A program made the position numbers and the translations under genes. Of a stretch of 43,269 nt of DNA, positions 21,224-31,143 are shown in pieces. Below the pieces are notes generated by a model, which saw nothing but the letters and a program-made list of their open reading frames with translations, made no database searches and was not told the origin of the DNA. Within the stretch, counting starts at the first letter, position 1, and each line of letters begins with the position of its first letter. Source of the stretch: Desulfovibrio sp. (GTDB lineage Bacteria > Desulfobacterota > Desulfovibrionia > Desulfovibrionales > Desulfovibrionaceae); NCBI GenBank assembly GCA_031290615.1, contig JAITNF010000031.1, positions 1 to 43,269 on the forward strand, read 5' to 3'.

Positions 21224-22665
21224 TGGAAGGCAAGGAACTGCGAATTGTTGGCTTTCTTTGCAACTGGTGTTCCTACGGCAGCGCAGATACGGCCGGCGTA
21301 GCCCGCGCCTGGCAGCCTACCGATTTGCGGATTATCCGTGTCCCCTGTTCTGGACGCGTTGACCCGCTCTTTATAGTCAAATCTCTGCTGAACGGCGCTG
21401 ACGGAGTGCTGGTGGCCGGCTGTCATCCACGTGACTGCCATTATTCGGCAGGCAATTTTTATGCCCGCCGCCGTCTGGAAGTGCTCAAGCGTTTTCTGCC
21501 GGTGCTTGGCATAAATGACGCGCGGTTTGAATACACTTGGATTTCCGCCTCTGAAGGCCAACGCTGGCAACAGATGGTCACGTCCTTCACAAACCGTATT
21601 CATGCACTGGGGCCTGCGCCGCGCTTTGAGAACGCCACCCCTCTTCCGAAAGTCGTTGGCATGGCACTGCCGCCCTCCTCGCGCCCCTTGGGAACTGGAA
21701 AAAATGCTCCCTTGGATGACTTGAAGCAGGGCATAAAAGAAAAACTCCCTGACTTGGAGTGTGTGATAGGCTGGCAACGGGGATATGACGGCGTCCATAC
21801 CGCGCCGCTCTTTATGAAGATCCCGGAAGATGTGGAAAAACTTGTGTGGGGTCCTTTCAATGTTGCCAACCCTGCCGTATATCTGCCTAAATTCAAAGGC
21901 AAAAAAGTTGGTATTGTCGTCAAGGGCTGCGACAGTCGCTCCGTGGTTGAACTCTTGCAGGAACACCTTGTCGCCCGTGAGGATGTGACTATCTTTGCGC
22001 TACCCTGCCAAGGCACGCTGGACATGTCCCGCGTCAAAGAAAAACTTGGACGCTATACTGTTGTCGACAATGTCGTATGTGATGAAACAGAAGTCATCAT
22101 AACTGTTGACGGCAAAAAACACAGATTGCCCATGAACGATTTTGCCCAAGTTAAATGCCGCCTGTGCACAAAACCAATGGCAGTTTTCGCGGATACGCCT
22201 CTGGGCGAATCGCCCGAAGTTGAAATCGCAACGCATGTGCCTCCGGAACTGGCTCTGCTTGATGCCATGAATCTTGATGAGCGCATGGCATACTGGTCCG
22301 GCCAGATTACGCGCTGCCTGCGCTGTTACGCCTGTCGCAACGCCTGCCCCATGTGTGTATGCCGAGATTACTGCGTTTCAGATTCACGTGACCCGCGCTG
22401 GATGACGCAGGAGGCCGACGTTACGCAGAAACTCTTTTTCCAGGCCATACATGCGCTGCATTTAGCCGGACGCTGCACCGGATGCGGCGAATGTCAGCGA
22501 GCCTGCCCTGTCGGGATTCCCATCCTGGCGCTGAGGCAGCAGATTGCCAGGACGGTTGAAGAACTTTTTGATGATTACAGGGCCGGTTTTGATCCGGCCG
22601 CTGTACCGCCGCTGTTGAGCTACGAAGTGGAAGAAAAGAGCATCCGTGAGAGGGAATGGAAATGA
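21214..22665 (+). CDS. flxD: MvhD/FlxD-type domain fused to FrhB-like/4Fe-4S (FlxC-type) protein
   Basis: N-terminus IVGFLCNWCSYGSADTAGVAR...VPCSGRVDPLFIVKSLLNGADGVLVAGCHPRDCHY (MvhD-like); C-terminus KVGIVVKGCDSRSVVELLQEHLV...CLRCYACRNACPMCVC...CTGCGECQRACPVGIP. Confidence 0.85.
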   Translation: MPVMEGKELRIVGFLCNWCSYGSADTAGVARAWQPTDLRIIRVPCSGRVDPLFIVKSLLNGADGVLVAGCHPRDCHYSAGNFYARRRLEVLKRFLPVLGINDARFEYTWISASEGQRWQQMVTSFTNRIHALGPAPRFENATPLPKVVGMALPPSSRPLGTGKNAPLDDLKQGIKEKLPDLECVIGWQRGYDGVHTAPLFMKIPEDVEKLVWGPFNVANPAVYLPKFKGKKVGIVVKGCDSRSVVELLQEHLVAREDVTIFALPCQGTLDMSRVKEKLGRYTVVDNVVCDETEVIITVDGKKHRLPMNDFAQVKCRLCTKPMAVFADTPLGESPEVEIATHVPPELALLDAMNLDERMAYWSGQITRCLRCYACRNACPMCVCRDYCVSDSRDPRWMTQEADVTQKLFFQAIHALHLAGRCTGCGECQRACPVGIPILALRQQIARTVEELFDDYRAGFDPAAVPPLLSYEVEEKSIREREWK

Positions 22666-23729
22666 GCGCCATACGTTTTGTAACATCCGAAGGACTGCCC
22701 ACCTTTCTTGCGCGCCTATCCCGAAATTCCCGCGTGCTTGCGCCGGTTGTCAAGGATTCGCCAAAACCTTCCGTGATGTTTGAACCTTGGCGCGAATCTA
22801 TGCCCGTCATTCTGAAAAAAGCCACAGTACCGCCAAAGGACGCAGTGCTGCCCCAGTGCGAATCCCTATTTGTCTATAAAAAATCCAAAAATGCGGACAA
22901 CCCCGAAAATGTCGCCCTGCATCTTGACGATACGGCGCATGCGACCCCCACTGTAATTTTCGCCTGCCGCCCCTGTGACGCTAGAGGTTTTGCCGTGCTT
23001 GACCACCCGTTTCTCGACGGCCAGTTTGTCGATCCCTATTACAAGGCGAGAAGAGAGCGGCTTGCCGTAATTACCATAACTTGCTCAAGCGGTTGCAATA
23101 CCTGCTTTTGCCACTGGGTGGGCGGAGGCCCCACCTCGCCTGAAGGGTCAGATGTTCTGATGACGGAAATTGACGACGGTTTCGTGCTCCAGTCGATAAC
23201 AGATGTTGGACAAAAACTTCTTGATGCCACTGATCTCTCTGACGGGAAAGATGCCTTTCCCAAGGTGGAAGCCGCGCGCAAGGCCGCTTGGACTTCCCTT
23301 GTCCCCGCACCTGACATCAAAAAGGCACCGCAAAACATTGCGGCTCTCTTCAACAGGGAATCATTCTGGCAAAAACACGCGTCTTCCTGTCTTTCCTGCG
23401 GAGCATGCACCTATTTTTGTCCGTCCTGCTATTGTTTCAACATCACTGATGAAGGCGACGGTTTTGATAAAAACGGCGGCCGCAGACTCCGCAGTTGGGA
23501 TAACTGCATGTCCTCACTCTTTACGCGTGAAGCGAGCGGGCATAATCCCCGTACCATGAAGGCCATACGCATGCGTAACCGCATTTCACACAAATTCTCC
23601 GCCTACCCCAGGAATTGGGGAAATTTCTCGTGCAGCGGCTGTGGGAGATGTATCGGCAACTGCCCTGTCTGCCTGGATATTCGTGATATAGTCCAGGACG
23701 CGGTAGCAGTTGCGGATTCTGACGTATAA
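22662..23729 (+). CDS. flxB: 4Fe-4S dicluster protein (FlxB-type)
   Basis: FACRPCDARGFAVLDHPFLDG...CSSGCNTCFCHWVGGGP...CLSCGACTYFCPSCYCFN...CSGCGRCIGNCPVCLD; ATGA overlap with the preceding gene. Confidence 0.85.
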   Translation: MSAIRFVTSEGLPTFLARLSRNSRVLAPVVKDSPKPSVMFEPWRESMPVILKKATVPPKDAVLPQCESLFVYKKSKNADNPENVALHLDDTAHATPTVIFACRPCDARGFAVLDHPFLDGQFVDPYYKARRERLAVITITCSSGCNTCFCHWVGGGPTSPEGSDVLMTEIDDGFVLQSITDVGQKLLDATDLSDGKDAFPKVEAARKAAWTSLVPAPDIKKAPQNIAALFNRESFWQKHASSCLSCGACTYFCPSCYCFNITDEGDGFDKNGGRRLRSWDNCMSSLFTREASGHNPRTMKAIRMRNRISHKFSAYPRNWGNFSCSGCGRCIGNCPVCLDIRDIVQDAVAVADSDV

Positions 23730-23745
23730 GCCCTGAGGAGCATAT

Positions 23746-25008
23746 ATGGCTGTTAAAAAAAAATCCAAAAACAAATCTTCTGTCCAAGACCCGGTCAACA
23801 AAAAACACGCCGCGCAAACTGTCCCGCTTGTTCTCTCCAAGACAGAACTTGTCCCCCATGAACATCATGTGCCGCAAATAAAAACAAGCGCGGACATCAC
23901 GCCCCATGACAGTCCCGCCCCAATGCTGAAGGAAAAAAGGGAAATTACGTCACACGAACGTCACTCACCCATGATCAGAAAAAAATCCGATGTGGCGACT
24001 CACAAAAGACATGCGCCTGTTTTGAAAGAACAGGTCAAAGTTTTGGCTGTCGTGAACGGTACCATGTCGTCGTCTGCCGGAAGGGAAAGGGAAAATGTAG
24101 CGCCGCCCGTTGCCGATTCTGCCGACGCCTCTGTTCCGGCTTCCAGAAATACGCGGGTTTTTTTGCCGCGTCACATGCCGGACGGCAACCCTTATATGCC
24201 GCGTATTGCCACTGTGAAAGAAATCATTCAGGAAACAGCCGCCATCAAAACGCTACGCGTCGTGCTGGACGACCCCGCCGCTATGTCGTCCTTCAGCTAT
24301 GAACCAGGACAGGTTGGTCAGCTTTCGGTCTTTGGCTGCGGGGAATCCACATTTGTGATCAACTCGCAGCCGTCGCAAAAAGAATATCTGCAATTTTCTG
24401 TTATGCAGACCGGTGAAGTCACTTATGCAATTCACCGACTTTCCGTTGGTGAAAAAATCGGCCTGCGCGCGCCGTTGGGCAACTTTTTTCCGTGGCGGGA
24501 CTGGAAAGGCAAAAATATATTCTTTGTGGGCGGCGGCATAGGCATAGCCCCGATACGTGTGATCATGCTGCATCTGCTGGAGCATAGGTCCGATTACGGA
24601 AAAATCAGCCTGCTTTACGGCGCTCGCTCACCCAAAGACATGGCCTACAGTTATGAGGTGGAAGCCTGGATCAAAAAACCCGACCTGAATTGCACCCTTT
24701 GTATTGACGCTCCTTTTGACGGTTGGCCGTACAAAGTGGGGATCATCCCCAACGTGCTTCTGGAATTGCATCCAGACCCCAAAAATTGTGTCGCTATAAT
24801 CTGCGGCCCTCCCATCATGATAAAATTTACCTTGCAAGCTCTTGAGAAAATTGGTTTTATGCCGGAGAATATTGTTACCACTCTTGAAAAACGCATGAAA
24901 TGCGGCATCGGCATTTGCGGACGCTGCAATATCGGCGGGCGTTATGTGTGTGTGGACGGCCCTGTATTTACCCTAAAACAGTTGCAGGAATTACCGCAAG
25001 AACTGTAA
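23746..25008 (+). CDS. flxA: FAD/NAD(P)-binding oxidoreductase (FlxA-type) with repeat-bearing N-terminal extension
   Basis: FVGGGIGIAPIRVIMLHLLEHR...LLYGARSPKDMAY...CGPPIMIKFTLQAL...MKCGIGICGRCNIGGRYVCVDGPVF; about 130-aa extension before the reductase core. Confidence 0.9.
   Translation: MAVKKKSKNKSSVQDPVNKKHAAQTVPLVLSKTELVPHEHHVPQIKTSADITPHDSPAPMLKEKREITSHERHSPMIRKKSDVATHKRHAPVLKEQVKVLAVVNGTMSSSAGRERENVAPPVADSADASVPASRNTRVFLPRHMPDGNPYMPRIATVKEIIQETAAIKTLRVVLDDPAAMSSFSYEPGQVGQLSVFGCGESTFVINSQPSQKEYLQFSVMQTGEVTYAIHRLSVGEKIGLRAPLGNFFPWRDWKGKNIFFVGGGIGIAPIRVIMLHLLEHRSDYGKISLLYGARSPKDMAYSYEVEAWIKKPDLNCTLCIDAPFDGWPYKVGIIPNVLLELHPDPKNCVAIICGPPIMIKFTLQALEKIGFMPENIVTTLEKRMKCGIGICGRCNIGGRYVCVDGPVFTLKQLQELPQEL
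23845..24036 (+). repeat. Four imperfect 48-bp (16-aa) tandem repeats inside flxA
   Basis: ELVPHEHHVPQIKTSA / DITPHDSPAPMLKEKR / EITSHERHSPMIRKKS / DVATHKRHAPVLKEQV. Confidence 0.85.
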
Positions 25009-25035
25009 CTCCAACCAGCCTGAATGAGATACTTC

Positions 25036-25581
25036 ATGAAAAAACTGCTATTTATCATCTGCATCACTCTTGCTCTCTCCACGTCAGCCCTAGCGGGAGA
25101 AAAAATTGACCCCTCCGACTTTATTTGCGCGGAGCTTGTGGCCATGCCCACAACAACCGGTGAACCGTCACTTTTTGAGGCCCTGCAAATAGACGGCTAT
25201 GCGAGCGCGAGGCTGAACAATGCCGTGGCGGACCCGCAAATCATGGCTCCGCTTCTGGAACAGGTCTATGTGGCTTGTCAGGCAGCTACTACGGAAAAAG
25301 TTCTGACATTCTGGCAGAAAGCCCGGGAAACTTGGCCCGTAGCTGAGGACGGCCCCTGGAAAGCCGATAAAACTACTTGTGGGGATTATGCCGCCAATAA
25401 GGAAGACGGTAGCGGTTTTGTCATCTGGCTTGACGGCTACAACCGCCAAAAGAACAGTAGGACCGCATCAGTGCTGGAGAGTGACGACGTTCTCAAAATT
25501 TTTCTGGATAATTGCGAAAAACAGCCCAAAGCCCTGATGCTGGACGTAATGAAGGGAAACTCCGGAGCAAGTTCCCCCTGA
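25036..25581 (+). CDS. Secreted HdeA-like small protein
   Basis: Signal peptide MKKLLFIICITLALSTSALA; DPSDFICAELVA...FVIWLDGYNRQ...DDVLKIFLDNCEKQPKALMLDVM pattern. Confidence 0.6.
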   Translation: MKKLLFIICITLALSTSALAGEKIDPSDFICAELVAMPTTTGEPSLFEALQIDGYASARLNNAVADPQIMAPLLEQVYVACQAATTEKVLTFWQKARETWPVAEDGPWKADKTTCGDYAANKEDGSGFVIWLDGYNRQKNSRTASVLESDDVLKIFLDNCEKQPKALMLDVMKGNSGASSP

Positions 25582-25587
25582 CAGCCT

Positions 25588-25623
25588 GTTGAAAGAGAAG
25601 CTTATGTTGAAAGAGAAGCTTAT
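25588..25623. repeat. 18-bp perfect tandem duplication (gttgaaagagaagcttat x2)
   Basis: Direct reading of two exact consecutive copies just after the hdeA-like stop. Confidence 0.95.
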
Positions 25624-25666
25624 TCTGTAATTCCAAACAAGAGTCTTTGTTCCCACTCTAGATGTG

Positions 25667-26086
25667 TCACGCCAAGTCTTGTCCGGTCGTGGTCAGATTG
25701 AACGTGCCATGCTTGACGCCCTTGCAGGAAATCAGCCTGTCCGCCAGTGAACTCACCCGCGCGGCATCTCCCTTGATGATCAGAACTTCCAGGCAGTTGT
25801 CGTGATCAAGGTGGACATGCAGGGTAGCCACTATGATGTCGTGCGCATCATGCTGAATCCGCAGGATCCGACGGGCTAGGTCGTTCTTATGATGGTCGTA
25901 GACTAGGGAGACAGTACCCGCGCCCTGCCCGCGTGCATTGCACCATGATTCTTCCACTAGGACCTTGCGGATCAGATCCCTGATGGCTTCCGAACGGTTG
26001 GAATAGCCTTTGCGGTGACAAAGCCCGTCGAAGGAGTGCAACAAATCTTCATCCAGCGAAATGCCGAAACGTGTCAATTTGCCCAT
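25667..26086 (-). CDS. nikR: Nickel-responsive regulator NikR
   Basis: [40 protein letters not shown] (ribbon-helix-helix) and [28 protein letters not shown] (Ni-binding ACT-like domain). Confidence 0.93.
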   Translation of the reverse strand: MGKLTRFGISLDEDLLHSFDGLCHRKGYSNRSEAIRDLIRKVLVEESWCNARGQGAGTVSLVYDHHKNDLARRILRIQHDAHDIIVATLHVHLDHDNCLEVLIIKGDAARVSSLADRLISCKGVKHGTFNLTTTGQDLA

Positions 26087-26419
26087 ATCTGTCGTCCGTT
26101 GTTTTAATAACCGAAAGCCGTAGTTTTCATTAATGTATCCGAACATAGCCAAAAAAAACAAACGTCCGCTGTACAGTGGGCAAATCCCGCCTGTTCCTAC
26201 GGAATCTACGGTTCCGGTCATCCGCCTTTGGCAGGATCTGCATTCGAATTCTGATGATGCCATGCTGGAAACAGATCAATTTTTGTTCAAATGATTTGAA
26301 AACATGCTCTGGATGCAATTTATTTCCGCCGTTTGCGAGCGTATCTTCACTTGGTCTTAAAACAACCATAATTCAAAAGCTGACCTTCCCCTAAAAACAG
26401 AACCAGTTATAAAGTTAGA

Positions 26420-27185
26420 TCGGATCGAAAATGGAGGAAGAAAAATGCCGGAAAAATGATTCAACTCCGAGCGGATTATTTTGCGGTTAAAGAGCAGACG
26501 TACTATCGTTGGCGCAAAGAATATGGCGGTATGGGCACTGCCAACTCAGGCGATTGAAAGATCTGGAACGGGAAAATCTCCGACTGAAGCTGGTCGTGGC
26601 GGATTTGAGTCTTGAGCAAGCTATCCTTGCCGTAGCGATAAAGGAAAACTTCCAGGCCCCGCCCGACAACATGCCTGGCTGACTGATTTAACTGGTGCTG
26701 ACTGATTTAACTGGTTGTGTTGTTTTTGGGCATAATGCTGGTGATTATAGAATCAAGATGGCGTATGGTCAAGGTTAGTCAATTTCAAACTACACTACCT
26801 GCGTTTTGGTGCGTCAGGCGGTGGTTGCCTATGCCTCCGAGTATGGACGCCATGGCTATCGGCGTATTGCCGCTCTTTTGCGTATAGACTGGGGTAAACG
26901 ATAAACGAGTGGAACGCATCTGGCGTCAGAAAGGCTTAAAAGTTACAGCCCATCAACCGAAAAGGAAAAGGTTGTGGCTGAACGATGGTTCTTGCATTCG
27001 CCTGCGTCCGTCCCGGAAACACCATGTTTGGGCCTACAATTTTGTCCATGCACACACCAGTGACGGCAAAAAATTTCGAATAGTTGTGGTTATTGACGAA
27101 TGCAGTCGCAAATGTCTTGCGTTGTTTGCTGGCCCCGCCATCAAAACGGAACAGGTAATGCATATTTTGGCTGATTTGTTTACGG
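26420..27185 (+). mobile_element. IS3-family (IS407-like) OrfA/OrfB remnant
   Basis: OrfA: 'EQTYYRWRKEYGGMG..', 'RLKDLERENLRLKLVVADLSLEQAIL'. OrfB: 'YASEYGRHGYRRIAALLRIDWG', 'VERIWRQKGLKVTAHQPKRKRLWLNDGSCIRLRPSRKHHVWAYNFVHAHTSDGKKFRIVVVIDECSRKCLA..VMHILADLF'. Frameshifted and interrupted by a repeat. Confidence 0.88.
26661..26799. repeat. Dispersed repeat copy 2 (with an internal 19-bp tandem duplication)
   Basis: Left part matches 168-233, right part matches 35955-36060; contains gctgactgatttaactggt twice in tandem. Confidence 0.8.
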
Positions 27186-27339
27186 CTACTCTGGAGGAAT
27201 ACCGTCTCCACTCCCGAACACTCGAGGCCCTAGAAGCTGCCTCGAAGTCGAGAGCGGCCCCAAGCTCGTCGTCGTTAACTTCAAATTTTAACTTGACATC
27301 ATCTGCAAAAAGTTCGGCTCTCACCCGTGACAAATCTGG

Positions 27340-27740
27340 GAGGCTTATGGCTTTTTTTGACGATTCAAGCACCTATTATGCCGACTGCGAACACAAGAAA
27401 CCCAATGCGCAGGCCATCAGCAATGACTTGGTCTCGCAGGCCAAACAGGGCATAGTGGCATCTCACATTGACTTGGACGCGCTTGAAGACCTGCGTGAGA
27501 TTTTGCAAGGATTTTCAAGAAAACCGCGTGAATAGGAACTGGAACGCACATTTTGGCCGCGAGCATTTGAAATCGGCCAAAAGTTGGAGCTCAACGATCG
27601 CGTTGCCCTTTACAGCATTATTTGGGATAAAATTCCCAAGTTACCGATTTGTGCCGCGCTCATACAGACTTTGGAAAAACTGTCGTTTGCTGACGAAGCC
27701 TATTGTCCTATTGATGCACTGATATCAATTTTCCGACCCT
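27340..27740 (+). pseudogene. Fragment of a larger protein, possibly SrfC-like putative virulence factor
   Basis: 'FFDDSSTYYADCEHKKPNAQAISNDLVSQAKQGIVASHIDLDALEDLREILQGFSRKPRE' then a stop and 'ELERTFWPRAFEIGQKLELNDRVALYSIIWDKIPKLP...LIQTLEKLSFADEAYCPIDALI'. Family assignment is from memory and weak. Confidence 0.4.
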
Positions 27741-27945
27741 GATATTCTAACTTTTTACCGCTAGGTTCCGGTATGGTGATCTGCTGGAAAACAAAGTTGA
27801 TCTGGCTCAGATTGTCAATGACTTCCCGCACGGTTGCAAAATTGGAGACGGCATAGCTGATAAAATTTGCGGTATCGAAGCTGTAGCCCTGGATGCTGGC
27901 TATTTGGACGTGTATTCCAGCGCATTATGGAGTTTTCCCACGTCA

Positions 27946-28794
27946 TCATGAGCCGACCATCCGGGCAATGAATCCACGCGAATGCAACTGTTCCAGAAAA
28001 GAGGATTCTTCACCAATAAGGTGCACGGCACCGGACAGGCCGGTAACCCGGAGTACGTCACCGGTTTGCAGAATCTGGCCTTCCTGTCCGTCCGCAGTCA
28101 TACAGCATTCCGTGGAACCTTGCCTAATGTGTATGTCAAAAACAGCGCTTCCGTGAAAAACAATGGGCGGAACAGCCTGAAGGAAAGGGCAGACAGAAAT
28201 CAGAACAAGTGCCTCAAAATCGGGATGAACCAATGGGCCTCCGGCGGAAGCGCAATACCCCGAACTGCCCACTGGCGTAGACAGTATAAGTCCATCGCCG
28301 CGTAAAAGGCCCACCATTTGTTTATTGACGGAAATCTCGACATTGATGAGGCGTGCCAGCGCACCGTGGCTCAACACCACGTCATTCACAGCCACTCCGT
28401 CGGCCGCTGTCTCGCCGGAGCGCAAAACAGACCAGCGCAAGGCCATGCGGGGGCGAACCGACGCGTTCCCCTCAAGACAGGCAAGAATGTGCGCTTGCCA
28501 ATTATCGGGCTGAATGTCCGTCAGAAAACCAACCCGGCCAAAATTAATCCCGAGCAAAGGAACGGCCAAACCCGCCAGACGTCTGGCCGCGCCAATCATT
28601 GTTCCGTCACCGCCAAGCACAATCACAAGAAATAGGTCTGGCGTATAATAGAGTTTATTGTCGCTTCCGGCATCAATCATTTCCGCGGTGTGGCCTTGAC
28701 GGCGCAGCCACAAAAGCATTTCGCGCGCAAGGCTGAAAGCCTGCCCGTGACCAGCTTTGCTGACAATCAGCACACGACGTGAAAATTTTTCCAT
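27946..28794 (-). CDS. nadK: NAD kinase
   Basis: LVIVLGGDGTMIGAARRLAGLAVPLLGINFGRVGFLTDI...STPVGSSGYCASAGGPLVHPD. Confidence 0.94.
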   Translation of the reverse strand: MEKFSRRVLIVSKAGHGQAFSLAREMLLWLRRQGHTAEMIDAGSDNKLYYTPDLFLVIVLGGDGTMIGAARRLAGLAVPLLGINFGRVGFLTDIQPDNWQAHILACLEGNASVRPRMALRWSVLRSGETAADGVAVNDVVLSHGALARLINVEISVNKQMVGLLRGDGLILSTPVGSSGYCASAGGPLVHPDFEALVLISVCPFLQAVPPIVFHGSAVFDIHIRQGSTECCMTADGQEGQILQTGDVLRVTGLSGAVHLIGEESSFLEQLHSRGFIARMVGS

Positions 28795-28874
28795 AATGAT
28801 ACAATTTTACTGTAATTATTAAAAATTTTATATAGTCACAAATTTTCGAGGGTAATAGGGTAATGACGTAAACT

Positions 28875-31139
28875 TTACCCTGAGGCGACGGTGAGTGCAA
28901 AACTTTCGTCTTTCCAGGTCACCAAAACTTTACCGCCCTTTTTCAGCTCCCCGAACAGCAGTTCGTTCACCAAACGATCTTCCAGTTCATTGCGCATGAG
29001 ACGATGCAATGGACGTGCGCCCATGATGGAATCAAAGCCTCTGAAAGCCAGTTCCTCTTTTGCCCTGGCCGATACATAAAGACGTACATTGCGCTCTGCA
29101 AGTCTCTCCCGTAATTCGGCAAGAAATTTTTCCACAATGCGCAACATCATCTCCGGCGTCAGGCTTTTGAACGGCACCAGGGCGTCCAGACGATTACGAA
29201 ATTCCGGTGAAAAAATATTTTCAACAGCATTCAGGGCCTTGTACGCCGCGTCATGCGGGCTCGCCTTTCCAAAACCAATACTGGTTTTCGACATTTCAAA
29301 AGCACCGGCATTGGACGTCATAATCACGATAACATTGGAAAAATTTGTCTTGCGGCCGGTGCTGTCCGTGAGTGTGGCGTAATCCATAACCTGCAGAAGC
29401 ACGTTAAAAATATCGGGATGAGCCTTTTCCAACTCGTCCAGCAGTATGACAGAGTAGGGTGCCCTGCGCACTGTCTCTGTCAGGATCCCCCCTTCGCCAA
29501 AACCAACATAGCCCGGAGGTGCACCGATAAGCTTGGCTACTGAATGTTTTTCCATGTATTCACTCATGTCGTAGCGCAAAAACTCTATATCCAGAAGACG
29601 CGCGAGGCAGCGGGCCATTTCTGTTTTTCCCACACCTGTCGGTCCGTAAAACAAAAAGGCCCCAGCCGGACGCCGCACTTCGCCCAGACCGGCGCGAGAG
29701 CGAAGAATGGCGCGTACTGTGAGTTCAATGGCATGATCCTGTCCAAATATGAATTTTTTCAAATCCCGTTCCAACGTTGCCAGACGCTTGCGTTCTTTTC
29801 CGGAAACAGAACGCTGGGGGATGCCAGCCATGCGTGCCACTACGCGTTCTATATCAGCCATGGAAACGGTCGGGATGGGCGTATTCCCGTCCGTGCGACT
29901 TTGCGGAAATTTTTCCATTTGCCGAAGATATACAGCCGCGCCGACTTCGTCCATCACGTCAATGGACTTGTCCGGCAAGAGGCGATCCCGTATATGACGC
30001 GAGGAAAGGTCCACTATGGCTTTGAGTACGGAATGGGTATAACGCACACGATGGTGTATCGCGTATCGATCGGCAAGCCCCTGGAGAATAGCAAGACAAT
30101 CCGCGGTATTCGGCTCGCGCAGGTCAATCCGCTGAAAACGGCGGGCAAAGGCCCTGTCCTTTTCCAGATGATTGCGGTATTCCTCATGCGTTGTGGAACC
30201 TACGCAACGTATCTCTCCGTTCGCCAAAGCCGGTTTCAGGAGGTTTGAAGCGTCCATTGACCCGCTGGATGTGCCCCCGGCGCCAACGAGCGTATGGATT
30301 TCATCAACAAACAATATAGCGTTGGGGATGTTCTTCAGTGCCTGAATGACGGCTTTGATACGATTTTCAAAATCACCGCGATAGCGCGTGCCGGCCAGGA
30401 CAAGCCCCATATCCAGCGCAAAGATTCTTGCCTCGGCAAAAATTTGTGGAACCAGCCCCTCGGCGATCCAGAGAGCCAACCCCTCCGCCAGAGCTGTTTT
30501 TCCGACGCCTGGATCCCCAACAAAAAGGGGATTGTTTTTTCTGCGTCTGCACAGCACTTCAATGGCCCGCTGAAGCTCATTACGCCGGCCTATCAGAGGG
30601 TCAATTTTACCTTCCCTTGCTTGGGCGGTGAGGTCCACCGTGAATTTTTCCAGGGGGGCATCCGTATTTTTTGTCTCTTCTTTTTCCGTATTCACTCCGC
30701 GCAAATCTTCACTTCTCTCCAGGCCGTGAGAAATAAAGGTCAGTACGTCCGGCCGCTCCACTCCCTGCTTGCGCAGATAAAACGTCGCGTAGCTCTCCTC
30801 CTCGTCAATGATGGAAACGAGCAGATCTCCGATTTCCACGGCTTTGCGGCCTACGGAGCGTATATGATTGAACGCTCTACCCAGTACACGCTGCACGCCA
30901 AGCGTTTGCGTAATTTCAACTTCGGCGTTTTCCACAGGAATCATCTCCTCACGAAAAAAACCTTCAAGCTGTTCCCGCAACACAGCCACACTGACACCGC
31001 TTCCTTCCAGAATTATTCTCCCCTTCACATTGTTTGTCAGGGCGTACAGCAGATGTTCAACTGTAAGGAGGTCGTGTCTGCGCTTGTGCACTTCCATAAG
31101 CGCTGCGTGCAATATGTTTTGTACGTTGTTGCTGAGCAT
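28875..31139 (-). CDS. clpA: ATP-dependent Clp protease ATP-binding subunit ClpA
   Basis: Clp N domain; Walker motifs [15 protein letters not shown] and [29 protein letters not shown]; adjacent clpS. Confidence 0.97.
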   Translation of the reverse strand: MLSNNVQNILHAALMEVHKRRHDLLTVEHLLYALTNNVKGRIILEGSGVSVAVLREQLEGFFREEMIPVENAEVEITQTLGVQRVLGRAFNHIRSVGRKAVEIGDLLVSIIDEEESYATFYLRKQGVERPDVLTFISHGLERSEDLRGVNTEKEETKNTDAPLEKFTVDLTAQAREGKIDPLIGRRNELQRAIEVLCRRRKNNPLFVGDPGVGKTALAEGLALWIAEGLVPQIFAEARIFALDMGLVLAGTRYRGDFENRIKAVIQALKNIPNAILFVDEIHTLVGAGGTSSGSMDASNLLKPALANGEIRCVGSTTHEEYRNHLEKDRAFARRFQRIDLREPNTADCLAILQGLADRYAIHHRVRYTHSVLKAIVDLSSRHIRDRLLPDKSIDVMDEVGAAVYLRQMEKFPQSRTDGNTPIPTVSMADIERVVARMAGIPQRSVSGKERKRLATLERDLKKFIFGQDHAIELTVRAILRSRAGLGEVRRPAGAFLFYGPTGVGKTEMARCLARLLDIEFLRYDMSEYMEKHSVAKLIGAPPGYVGFGEGGILTETVRRAPYSVILLDELEKAHPDIFNVLLQVMDYATLTDSTGRKTNFSNVIVIMTSNAGAFEMSKTSIGFGKASPHDAAYKALNAVENIFSPEFRNRLDALVPFKSLTPEMMLRIVEKFLAELRERLAERNVRLYVSARAKEELAFRGFDSIMGARPLHRLMRNELEDRLVNELLFGELKKGGKVLVTWKDESFALTVASG

Positions 31140-31143
31140 GATT

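Noticed and set aside
27740-27945. Reading 'RYGDLLENKVDLAQIVNDFPHGCKIGDGIADKICGIEAVALDAGYLDVYSSALWSF'
   Set aside because: Protein-like but no start and no family I can name; could be a remnant but not claimed.
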